From Thermicanus aegyptius DSM 12793 (GTDB taxonomy: Bacteria > Bacillota > Bacilli > Thermicanales > Thermicanaceae): a stretch of DNA of 64,000 bases. The stretch covers positions 1,060,705 to 1,124,704 of the forward strand of contig NZ_KI783301.1 of NCBI RefSeq assembly GCF_000510645.1, read 5' to 3'. Shown here in pieces: positions 33,726 to 41,624 of this stretch; position 1 is the stretch's first letter; each line of letters opens with the position of its first letter. The position numbers and the translations under genes are program-made. The notes under the pieces were generated by a model, which was not told the DNA's origin, did no database searches, and worked only from the letters and a program-made list of their open reading frames with translations.

Positions 33726-35324
33726 CTAGTTGTAACCTCGCACATCTTTAAAGATCGTCTCCAAAGGCTCATGGATGGCATCAAAGGTTCGTCCGTGGCT
33801 CATTTCCGCCAGCTTCTTCATTTCCTCCACATTTCCTTCGCCGAAGAGGATAGGATAGATGGGGATTCTTTTCCCCGTTTTTTGGGTGTAGGCTTCGTAG
33901 TCCTTGGCGAACTCGTCGAAGCTGATTCCCCGGTTATTCTCTCCGTCGGTGAGGAGGACGATGGTGGGATAACGCTCATCTCCCGGTAAGACCTGTTTCA
34001 AGGCTTCGGAGAGGGCGCTATAGATGGCCGTTCCTCCACCCGATTCCGTCTCATGCTGAATAAATTGCTGCATCGCCTCCAGGTCCCCCTTTCCCGTTAC
34101 TTCAAAGGATCTGGGTGGGTTAACCCGGTCGTTAAAGAGAATATATGTGACATGATCCTGTCGGGTAAAGCGGGCTAATTGCCCGGAGAAGCTAAGGTCG
34201 GTTCCCGTTAAGTTAAGGAGACTCTTCCGCAACCGTTCGATGCGATCCCCGCTCATGGAGCCGCTCATATCCAGGACAAAAAGGATCTGAGAAGGTTTCT
34301 TCACCTCGTCGAGGTAGAGGCGGATCATCTCCTGCAATACCTTCCCATCTTCAGGCAGGGGGAGAGAGTAGAGTACCCGATTGGTATCAATTCCGCCGGT
34401 TAAACGAAGGGGGATGTTTCCATAGAGAGGCCGGCGGTTCGTCTTTTCCATGGCCTGCCGCTGAAATTCCTGAGATTTAAGAACGCTTAAGACGCGGTCA
34501 TAAGCCTCCTTTTTCTTTTCATTCAGGAGATAGAAGGGATAATCGGCCATGGCGATCCCTTCCTTCGGATAGACGATGATGAGGTCGGCCCCTTTCTTAT
34601 TCAGTTCCGCGATGACGCTCTCATAGTTGACAATGGCATCTCCTCCCTCTTTCAGGAAGATATCGGCCAACCAGCCGCTGGAACCGGAGGATTTCTTAAT
34701 CCCCTTCTGGAAGAACTCCTTCATGGAACGGATCAGATTTTCGTTTTTCAGATCTTCCATCGTAAGGGGGTCCGCCTTTTCCAGAAAGCCGTTCATCATG
34801 CCGACGACGCCCAGGGCTCCGGAATTGGAGCTGTTCATATTGGTCATATAAAATTGGAGTTGGTTTGAGACCACCTTCTCCCGGATATCGTTCCAGGTAA
34901 TCTCCTCTTTGCTGAATCCGTCCGGTCCGATCCAACCATACTGCTGCGCCAGGCTGCGCTGAATGCCCAATACGACAGGGCTCATGAAGATCTTTTCGCT
35001 CGCGATGGGAGGATGCTTAATCTGGTCCCGGAACGCTTCAAGGTAGAATCCGTTGGGGATCCAGATGCCGTCATACATGACCTCTTCCCCGGCGATTTTT
35101 TCCACTGCAGCGAGGCTTCCGCTCTCATCCAATTGGATCTTTACGCCCGATTTTTGCTGGATGTAGTCAAGGAGACCTGTATCTTTCAAATCCTTTAATT
35201 CGGATCCGCCGATGATCCGCAAGGCATTGGGGTCGTTGGGGTCGATAGCTTGGTCGCTGCAACCGGAAAGGAAGAGAACCCAGAAGACGGAGATAACCAA
35301 TAAGGAAGAAACAATCCGATTCAT
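33726..35324 (-). CDS. Lipoprotein with a binding-protein-like domain and a von Willebrand A domain
   Basis: This 532-residue lipoprotein has a signal peptide with lipobox LSGC (Cys22), then a solute-binding-like region (about residues 35-320) and a C-terminal VWA domain (about 345-530). The metal-ion-dependent adhesion site is intact: ILFVLDMSGSMSGDRIERL (DxSxS), a Thr in GGGTAIYSAL, and TIVLLTDGENNRG. It would be anchored on the outer face of the membrane. It is the first gene of the cluster with xpaC, the smaller binding-like protein and yaaN. The substrate or partner is unknown; a role in envelope stress is an inference from the partners. Confidence 0.78.
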   Translation of the reverse strand: MNRIVSSLLVISVFWVLFLSGCSDQAIDPNDPNALRIIGGSELKDLKDTGLLDYIQQKSGVKIQLDESGSLAAVEKIAGEEVMYDGIWIPNGFYLEAFRDQIKHPPIASEKIFMSPVVLGIQRSLAQQYGWIGPDGFSKEEITWNDIREKVVSNQLQFYMTNMNSSNSGALGVVGMMNGFLEKADPLTMEDLKNENLIRSMKEFFQKGIKKSSGSSGWLADIFLKEGGDAIVNYESVIAELNKKGADLIIVYPKEGIAMADYPFYLLNEKKKEAYDRVLSVLKSQEFQRQAMEKTNRRPLYGNIPLRLTGGIDTNRVLYSLPLPEDGKVLQEMIRLYLDEVKKPSQILFVLDMSGSMSGDRIERLRKSLLNLTGTDLSFSGQLARFTRQDHVTYILFNDRVNPPRSFEVTGKGDLEAMQQFIQHETESGGGTAIYSALSEALKQVLPGDERYPTIVLLTDGENNRGISFDEFAKDYEAYTQKTGKRIPIYPILFGEGNVEEMKKLAEMSHGRTFDAIHEPLETIFKDVRGYN

Positions 35325-35650
35325 TCCTCCACATCCCTTCCCGCATTTTTTCTAACGCGCGTATTGTCGATCTACCCTATCGCATCGTCGTCGGATCATC
35401 GTTCCATCCTACGTTTGTTCTAGTTCGTCAGCATTAGACAAGATTCCTTCTCTTCCTCTTGGGAAGAGGGAATCTTTACATAATCTTAACATTTTTTTAT
35501 CGATGCGAATGAGGCGTGATTTTATTTCCCTCTTTTTTACGAAGAGGAAAGGAAGAGGTTTCTCTTTCGTGATTGACAAATTATTTTGTATATAATAATA
35601 TTGCATTAGTAAATAATTCCAATTCGTGACATAGGAGGAGAGATCGGAGA
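35325..35650. promoter_or_regulatory. Divergent regulatory region with a strong hairpin and a sigma-A-type promoter
   Basis: Between the VWA lipoprotein (minus) and the SLH protein (plus). At 35442-35474, GATTCC-tt-CTCTTCC pairs with GGAAGAG-GGAATC (13 bp, one bulge). No T run follows on either strand, so its role is unclear. On the plus strand TTGACA (35573-35578) and TAATAT (35596-35601) are 17 bp apart, about 50 bp before the SLH gene, whose ribosome site is AGGAGGAGAG. Confidence 0.6.
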
Positions 35651-37603
35651 ATGAAGAAAGGAATGATGCTCTTCGTTTCATGGATGATTCTTCTCTTTCA
35701 ATTTCCATGGTATGACTATTCCTCGGTTTATGCGGAGCAGGAGAATACGGCGAAAGTAATTTCCATTGCTGCCGGGGGAGGTTATTCCCTTGCGCTGAAG
35801 GAAGATGGAAGCGTTTGGGCATGGGGGGCTGGTCAAACTTTCCTCATCCAAGTGAAGGACCTCACCGATGTGACCGCTATCGCTGCCGGAATGTCTCAAT
35901 CCCTTGCCCTGAAGCTGGACGGAACCGTCTGGACATGGAGGGCTGGTCAAACTCCCATCCAAGTGAAGGACCTCACCGATGTGGTCGCTATCGCAGCAGG
36001 AAGCTCTTATTCCCTTGCGCTGAAGCGGGATGGAACCGTCTGGGCGTGGGAATGGAATCTTTTTGGTCAATTAGGAGACGGGACGAATGAAGATCGCCTA
36101 ACCCCCGTTCAAGTGCAAAACCTTACAGATGTTGTCGCCATCGCCGCCGGACGTTATCATTCCCTTGCTTTGAAACAAGATGGGACGGTCTGGGTATGGG
36201 GGGATGGTCAAACTTTCCCCATCCAAATGAAGGACCTCACCGATGTGGTCGCCATCGCCGCAGGAAATGAATATTCCCTTGCCCTAAAGAGAGACGGAAC
36301 CGTCTGGAGATGGGGTTTGAATGATGAAGCTTTATTCAGGTACGGTTGGACGACGGAAGATCGCTCCACCCCTGTTCAAGTAGAGAACCTTACCGATGTG
36401 GCGTCCATCGCCGCCGGGTGGTTGCATTCTCTTGCCCTGAAGAAAGACGGAACCGTCTGGGCATGGGGAAGGAATGAATCTGGTCAATTAGGAGATGGAA
36501 CGGAGGAAGGATATAGTGCTACTCCTGTTCATGTGAAGGATCTCACCGATGTGGTCGCCATCGCCGCCGGGGAAAATCATTCCCTTGCCCTGAAGGGAGA
36601 TGGAACCCTCTGGGAATGGGGATCATTATTTCACTCCCCCGTTCATCAAGTGAAAGGTTTTGCCGCAGCAAATGGAAGTGAACCTGTCCAACTCGATAGC
36701 CCGGTCCCAATCCAGATCACCAATCAACAACCGGCCGAACAGGTACATGCAGTGCCGAAGAATGTAGCTCCCCTATCCGATGCCTACACCGTCACATCGG
36801 CTGCACCGCTTGCAAAAGAAACCAAACTCACCATCAAAGTAGATCCTGCAAAATTGGCCGGCGTAGATCCATACAAGGTAGCCATCTGGAAATTTATTGA
36901 GACCCCATCGACGGGAAAGAAAGAAAAAACCTCGCAAACCGCCGCATTGAACGGATATTGGGAATCGATCGGAGGGAAAGTCGACTTAAGCACTTCAAGC
37001 GTCAGCAGCTACATCACCGAATATGGCACCTATGCCGTCATGCTCAGCAACCAAACCATTGCGGATATCCAGGACCACCCATACAAATACGAGATCGAAG
37101 TGCTGCTCGCCCAGGGGATCATCAAAGGATACAGCGAAACGGAATTCCGCCCCGATCAGGGCATTAGCCGAGCCGAATTCGCCAAAGTGATCGTCAAGGC
37201 GGCGCACTATCCATTAGGGAATGAGAATGCCGCTTTCAAAGATGTACCCAATGGCCATTGGGCCACGCGCTACATCGAAGCGGCACAACGGGCAGGAGCG
37301 ATCAAAGGATACTCGGCAACCCAATTTATGCCGAACAACCTCATAAGCCGGGAACAAGCCGTGACGATCGTCGGCAGAGCGGGCCAACTGGGGACCTTAA
37401 ACAGTCAAGAGATCGAAGCGCAGCTCAAAGGCTATCGGGATGGGACGAGCATCTCGGACTATGCGCGCGGATACTTCGCCGAAGCCATAAAACGGAACAT
37501 GATCGCAGATCAAGAAGGATCTCTCCAGCCCCAACAACCCGCCACCCGCGCCGTCATCGCCAAGATGATCATGGCGCTCATGATCAGGCTGGGGTACCTA
37601 TAG
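35651..37603 (+). CDS. Secreted RCC1-repeat protein anchored by three SLH domains
   Basis: This 650-residue protein has a signal peptide to about residue 29 (VYA-EQ), about seven RCC1-like repeats of 40-50 residues (each with VVAIAAG..YSLALK.DGTVWAWG), a linker domain (about 350-470) and three S-layer homology domains. The SLH domains contain YEIEVLLAQGIIKGYSETEF, FKDVPNGHWATRYIEAAQRA and a weaker third copy. SLH domains bind pyruvylated secondary wall polymer, so the protein should display an RCC1 propeller on the cell surface. The propeller partner is unknown. A strong promoter and ribosome site suggest high expression. Confidence 0.88.
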   Translation: MKKGMMLFVSWMILLFQFPWYDYSSVYAEQENTAKVISIAAGGGYSLALKEDGSVWAWGAGQTFLIQVKDLTDVTAIAAGMSQSLALKLDGTVWTWRAGQTPIQVKDLTDVVAIAAGSSYSLALKRDGTVWAWEWNLFGQLGDGTNEDRLTPVQVQNLTDVVAIAAGRYHSLALKQDGTVWVWGDGQTFPIQMKDLTDVVAIAAGNEYSLALKRDGTVWRWGLNDEALFRYGWTTEDRSTPVQVENLTDVASIAAGWLHSLALKKDGTVWAWGRNESGQLGDGTEEGYSATPVHVKDLTDVVAIAAGENHSLALKGDGTLWEWGSLFHSPVHQVKGFAAANGSEPVQLDSPVPIQITNQQPAEQVHAVPKNVAPLSDAYTVTSAAPLAKETKLTIKVDPAKLAGVDPYKVAIWKFIETPSTGKKEKTSQTAALNGYWESIGGKVDLSTSSVSSYITEYGTYAVMLSNQTIADIQDHPYKYEIEVLLAQGIIKGYSETEFRPDQGISRAEFAKVIVKAAHYPLGNENAAFKDVPNGHWATRYIEAAQRAGAIKGYSATQFMPNNLISREQAVTIVGRAGQLGTLNSQEIEAQLKGYRDGTSISDYARGYFAEAIKRNMIADQEGSLQPQQPATRAVIAKMIMALMIRLGYL

Positions 37604-37619
37604 TATAGTGGCAAGAACG

Positions 37620-37651
37620 AAGGACCGACCTCTTTTAAGGCGGTCCTTTTT
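37620..37651 (+). terminator. Rho-independent terminator of the SLH protein gene
   Basis: AAGGACCG-a-CCT, loop, AGG-CGGTCCTT is followed by a T run, 16 bp after the stop codon. Confidence 0.88.
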
Positions 37652-37847
37652 GACAATATCGCAGACGTACCACATTTCACAAATCTCCGAATTGACATTC
37701 GCCATTTTGTAGTATAAAATAACGATGAGATAAAGAAGCGAAGATGTTCACTCTTATTCCTCACCATACCCTGACCAGACCGCTTTCCTTATTCCAAAAA
37801 TACCCGTGATTTGATAGAATTCAGGTAACAATCGGGGAGAGGGGATC

Positions 37848-38732
37848 ATGGCCAATATCGACCAACCCATAAAGCGCCTTTTCCAACGAAGGCCAACCGA
37901 TTGGGTTCGTTTTTCGGTGCCAGGCATCGAGGACCCGATCGTAAGGCCCTTCAAGACGGAGTATACGCCAAAAGTATCTTCAAAATTAGATGACGTGTTC
38001 TGGATTGAAAGCGAGAATAGCACGCCTTTTCTCATCCATTTTGAACCGATGGGATACCTGGATGAATCCTTGCCTATCCGCATGCTTCGATACCGAACCG
38101 ATTTATGGGAAGCGACTTACCATGAGCAGAAGAAGATCATCCCCATTCTGCAAATCGTTCTCTACTTTTATCCGGCACACGATCATGGAACCCATCTCCT
38201 GCAGGAAGAGTGGCATGGAGAGAAATTCCTGGAGTACACCTACCGGGTGATCCGCATTTGGGAGCTTAGCCCGCAAGAGATCGTGGACAACGGATGGGTG
38301 GGGCTATACCCCCTTCTCCCCCTGATGAGAAGAAATGCGCCACGGAAAATACGCAAAGAAGCTCTTCAGTTTGGCGTGGATGCGATCATGAAGGTTACCG
38401 ATATTGCGCTTCGGCGAGATTTGCTGGCCGTTATGGGGGTTTTGGCCGGCGAAATTTACCCCAAAGAGTGGATCCATTCAATGATAAGGAGGGAAATGAT
38501 CATGGAATCTCCCATTTACCAGGATTGGATGAGGGAAGAACGGGAAAAAGCGATGCAGGAAGGCATAAAAGAAGGCATGAAAGAAGGGATGAAGGAAGGG
38601 ATGAAGGAAGGGATGAAGGAAGGCATTAAACGAACCGCGAGGAATATGTTGGAAAAAGGCTTCGACGAGGAAACGATCATGGAAGTGACGGGGCTTACCA
38701 AAGAGGAAATCCTCCTTTTGAAAAAACAATAG
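37848..38732 (+). CDS. Rpn/PD-(D/E)XK-type nuclease-like protein with a KEGM-repeat tail
   Basis: This 294-residue protein resembles the Rpn / PDDEXK transposase-like family: an N-terminal domain with LDDVFWIESENSTPFLIHFEP (Asp and Glu in the expected D...ExK-like places, though the Lys is not obvious), MLRYRTDLWEATYHEQKK, and a C-terminal tail. The tail has five to six consecutive EG(M/I)K units (about residues 240-265) and then a short helix EEILLLKKQ. Such tails are common in this family and vary in number. These proteins promote DNA cleavage and recombination in some bacteria. The gene stands alone. Confidence 0.68.
   Translation: MANIDQPIKRLFQRRPTDWVRFSVPGIEDPIVRPFKTEYTPKVSSKLDDVFWIESENSTPFLIHFEPMGYLDESLPIRMLRYRTDLWEATYHEQKKIIPILQIVLYFYPAHDHGTHLLQEEWHGEKFLEYTYRVIRIWELSPQEIVDNGWVGLYPLLPLMRRNAPRKIRKEALQFGVDAIMKVTDIALRRDLLAVMGVLAGEIYPKEWIHSMIRREMIMESPIYQDWMREEREKAMQEGIKEGMKEGMKEGMKEGMKEGIKRTARNMLEKGFDEETIMEVTGLTKEEILLLKKQ
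38570..38629 (+). repeat. 12-bp tandem repeats in the Rpn-like gene
   Basis: The unit GAAGGGATGAAG and close variants (GAAGGCATGAAA) repeat about five times in frame, encoding EGMK units in the C-terminal tail. Slippage could change the copy number without breaking the frame. Confidence 0.8.
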
Positions 38733-38860
38733 GCGGTTCATTGGATGATCTAAACCCGACCCCATAGGCCCCTTTTCCTTTCCTATGAATGGCGGCGTAC
38801 GGAAGGGATCTTGAAAACCAATCGCATGGACATTTTCATCCTCTGCCGGAGACGAGAGAA

Positions 38861-38888
38861 GGCCGATCGCAACGAATCGGCCTTTTTC
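38861..38888 (+). terminator. Terminator that served as the intron target
   Basis: GGCCGAT (38861-38867) pairs with ATCGGCC (38876-38882) and is followed by TTTTTC. The group IIC intron fragment begins immediately after the T run, exactly where this intron class inserts. Confidence 0.85.
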
Positions 38889-39062
38889 GTGCGCCCAGCA
38901 TGGGCATTATCTTTAGGGTGAAAGTCCCGAACGGGGGCTGGCGAGCGCCTACCGTTAGCCAAGAGCAAGGGTGACCATCGTGAGGTGGAAGCTGGAGGCA
39001 GCTTAAGGCAAACGCTTGACCTGAGGTCCACGAACCCAATTCGAGGCTGGATTGGTGAAAAA
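38889..39062 (+). mobile_element. Truncated group IIC intron (5' domain I fragment only)
   Basis: The sequence begins GTGCGCCCAGCATGGG and continues with TTTAGGGTGAAAGTCCCGA, AAGAGCAAGGGTGACCATCG and TGACCTGAGGTCCACGAACC, which are typical 5' and domain I phrases of bacterial class C group II introns. The GTGYG 5' end abuts a terminator stem with its T run, the known target of this class. No reverse transcriptase and no domain V follow; the homology ends near 39060, just before the MFS gene of the peptide cluster (opposite strand). It is therefore a dead 5' fragment. The right boundary is approximate. Confidence 0.75.
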
Positions 39063-39071
39063 TATTTTTAC

Positions 39072-40304
39072 TCACCTTTCATCCCTTTCCAATGCAATTT
39101 CTCTTCCCGGACTTTCCTCCTCTAATGTTGGAATAATGAGAATACCAAGAATTGATATTAGGAATAAATAAACAGAAATAAAATATCCGGTGTTAATGGT
39201 TCCAATCTTCGCAAGCAGATAACCAAATAACGCATATCCTGGAAGGCTTGCTCCTGTTAGTAATAAATTATAGAAACTAAATATTCTAGCTAACATTTGA
39301 CCGTTCGCATTGCTTTGTAAATAAGTATTTATAAATATTAAAAATACACCTTGCGAAATCCCTCCGATTAATAACCCGATGCTGAGTAATAATATAGGTA
39401 ATTTTAACGCATATAACAAGATCACAAAACTAAATACAAGTGAAGAGATAATCATACCTGTTTTTTTCTTAATTTTTTTATATAATATTGGAGCAATGAA
39501 TGAACCCATTGCAATGCCGATTAAACTAAAGGTAGTAAATAGATATAAATCTTCGGACCCCATATTTAAAACATCAATAAGATAGGATATTAAAAACATA
39601 TCGATGGATGACCCAACAATCCATGCAAATCCAAAAATCAAAAATATTCTACTGAAAGAAGGATGGTTTCGAATATAAAGAATTGCCTCTTTAATATCAA
39701 GAAGAATATTAAATTCATTTTCCTTTTTGCCAAAACTTTTGACATACGGCTTAACGTTTAAAATCAATATCATTGATAGCAAATAAAAGGAAGCAGTGAT
39801 CAATAACAAAGTACTTACATTTATATTTAATTTTATTAACCATGCAACGGTGCCATAAGAACCTAATTTCGCAAACATCATGGCCATCTGCAGGTAACCA
39901 TTTGCATTTGAAAGTTTTTCTTGATTTACTATATTTGGCAATAAAGCTGAATTAGCAGGTAAATAAAACATGTTGTTTGTTGCGATTAAGAAAATCAAAA
40001 GATAAACAATGAACGGATTACTAAAGTAAAAAACGGCTATCATGAATAAAATGATTAGTGAGCTTCTAATTAAATCGGAAATAGCCATCACTTTCTGTAG
40101 TTCTCTATTTTCTACATAAGCTCCGGCAAAAAGCGAAAATAAAAATGCTGGTAATGTAGCTGAGATAAAAAATATAGACAATCCAAAACTTCCTACCTTT
40201 AGTTGTTCTAGTAAATTTAATAATGTTATAAATAGAAAGGCATCGCCAAAAACACTAAAAAATCTTGAAAAAAATAACAATATAAATTTCTTATCTTTTA
40301 TCAA
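39072..40304 (-). CDS. MFS-family exporter of the peptide cluster
   Basis: This 410-residue protein has about twelve hydrophobic helices, typical of major facilitator drug and macrolide exporters (RFFSVFGDAFLFITLLNLLEQ near the start, LPANSALLPNIVNQEKLSNANG in the middle loop, ANGQMLARIFSFYNLLLTG later, in parts). TTG 40304 follows GGGGGG by 6 bp and overlaps the TGA of a preceding small frame. It is the last gene of the AT-rich operon and is the obvious candidate to export the modified peptide and give self-protection. Codon use is AT-rich like the rest of the cluster and unlike the flanks. Confidence 0.82.
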   Translation of the reverse strand: MIKDKKFILLFFSRFFSVFGDAFLFITLLNLLEQLKVGSFGLSIFFISATLPAFLFSLFAGAYVENRELQKVMAISDLIRSSLIILFMIAVFYFSNPFIVYLLIFLIATNNMFYLPANSALLPNIVNQEKLSNANGYLQMAMMFAKLGSYGTVAWLIKLNINVSTLLLITASFYLLSMILILNVKPYVKSFGKKENEFNILLDIKEAILYIRNHPSFSRIFLIFGFAWIVGSSIDMFLISYLIDVLNMGSEDLYLFTTFSLIGIAMGSFIAPILYKKIKKKTGMIISSLVFSFVILLYALKLPILLLSIGLLIGGISQGVFLIFINTYLQSNANGQMLARIFSFYNLLLTGASLPGYALFGYLLAKIGTINTGYFISVYLFLISILGILIIPTLEEESPGREIALERDER

Positions 40305-40462
40305 AAAAATCCCCCCATTTTTTTTACCAATTTTGTTTTGCAATTTAATAACAAACACATTTCCAAGATTTGATCTACCTTACACAGATCGCTCTTAGAT
40401 TTCTGACTTATAAGAAGAGTGTTTAGATCGTGACTCCATCTTTTATTGCCATATAAAATCAT
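40301..40462 (-). CDS. Possible small gene or gene remnant upstream of the MFS gene
   Basis: A frame open from 40624 to 40301 reads plausible protein (SNRPFQDWGAYVSEYVTRN, then RWSHDLNTLLISQ) but has only one ATG, at 40462, giving 53 residues; GGAG lies just upstream. Its TGA overlaps the TTG start of the MFS gene, which suggests translational coupling. The open frame upstream of the ATG suggests that an older, longer gene has lost its start. No family recognised. It may be the tail of a lost cluster member or chance. Confidence 0.3.
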   Translation of the reverse strand: MILYGNKRWSHDLNTLLISQKSKSDLCKVDQILEMCLLLNCKTKLVKKMGGFF

Positions 40463-40673
40463 CGACTCTCCACTGCAAAGGACTATTCTTTTCCTCCTTT
40501 CAATCGGTAGTAGTCCCCTCTTATAGAGGTTGCGAGTGACGTATTCAGAAACATAGGCTCCCCAATCTTGAAACGGACGGTTACTCGTATAATGATGAGA
40601 CTTTTTGTAAGCTGCTTCGATGATTTAAAACGTAAATTGACCACTTATACAATGGCCAAATACACAAAACTAA

Positions 40674-41624
40674 CTATTTTTTCATTTGATAAATGGTACC
40701 TGTTCTCAAGTCAATTCCGAATTTTTTATCCTCACTATACCAATCAATATTAATACTCTTTTCACAATGTAAAGTTGGAGTACCCCATTCTTTAACATAT
40801 CGATGATGCCTAAACCAAAAACGCCAAAGGTGTGGATTTTTTTTTAAAGCGTTCCTAAAAAAACTATAAGCTTTTTCAACTGCTAATTCAAGTTGATTTT
40901 TATTTACAAAAAAGGGTTCATAAGCAATAATACGAGATCTACCTTGCTTAGATTGATCAGCTACTATAATGCATATTGGCTTTTGTAAAAGGGCTACTAA
41001 ACGAAAAATTCCGCTTCTGATTTGTACAGTTGAAGATAAGTGTCTTACAAATATTTCATAAGAATCATTGCCTAATCCTGAATTCCCATCTAGATACAAC
41101 AAAATACTCCCACTTTTTCTCAGTATCTTAAGTAATTTTAATCCGCTGCTATGATTTTCTGAAATAATATAGTTAACATTATTTTTTTCTCTTAACTCAT
41201 TCCATTTTGTTAAACTTCGTTCACTTTCATATGACTCTGTATCTACAACAATATCAATAGAGTTTTCCTTATTCATATTTGTAGATTCATATATTTGAAA
41301 GGGAACATATCTGTAATCACCAAAATGATAGGTGGCAAAGACTCCGCCTTGTGCAAAACAACTTCTTATATGTTCTTCCCCTATAACCTCTTTAAAACCA
41401 TGAAATAAATAAGGATCATCTCTATACAGATCTTGAATATGATTGTTTATCCTGTACTGTTTCCAAATATCTAAAATAGAATTGGCATCGTAATTAAAAT
41501 ATGAAAATTCTTTCGATATATTAACTAATGATTTAAAGTTTCCAATAGAGCTGCCGTGTTCTTTTTCATAAGCAAATACTTCATCCATAAACCGGTGAAT
41601 TTTATTTAACATATTTTCATTCAT
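40674..41624 (-). CDS. LpxL/HtrB-like acyltransferase-fold protein of the peptide cluster
   Basis: This 316-residue protein without a signal peptide resembles the lysophospholipid acyltransferase-like (LABLAT) group. It has GGVFATYHFGDYRYVPFQIYE where LpxL has its H(x4)E motif, SGSILLYLDGNSGLG where LpxL has its D-Q-x-x-G segment, and RSGIFRLVALLQKPICIIVAD, the usual core strand-helix (in parts). In the H(x4)E position this protein has His and then Arg, so the standard acid is missing or shifted to the Asp in HFGD. ATG 41624 overlaps the TGA of the arginase gene (ATGA). In context it may acylate the modified peptide, for example on ornithine; this is inference. Confidence 0.6.
   Translation of the reverse strand: MNENMLNKIHRFMDEVFAYEKEHGSSIGNFKSLVNISKEFSYFNYDANSILDIWKQYRINNHIQDLYRDDPYLFHGFKEVIGEEHIRSCFAQGGVFATYHFGDYRYVPFQIYESTNMNKENSIDIVVDTESYESERSLTKWNELREKNNVNYIISENHSSGLKLLKILRKSGSILLYLDGNSGLGNDSYEIFVRHLSSTVQIRSGIFRLVALLQKPICIIVADQSKQGRSRIIAYEPFFVNKNQLELAVEKAYSFFRNALKKNPHLWRFWFRHHRYVKEWGTPTLHCEKSINIDWYSEDKKFGIDLRTGTIYQMKK

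Noticed and set aside
35443-35822. Minus-strand frame overlapping the start of the SLH protein gene
   Set aside because: It runs antisense through the promoter and signal peptide of a well-supported gene and has no ribosome site.
38478-38765. Minus-strand Phe/His-rich frame over the KEGM repeats
   Set aside because: It is the antisense reading of the tandem repeats in the Rpn-like gene.
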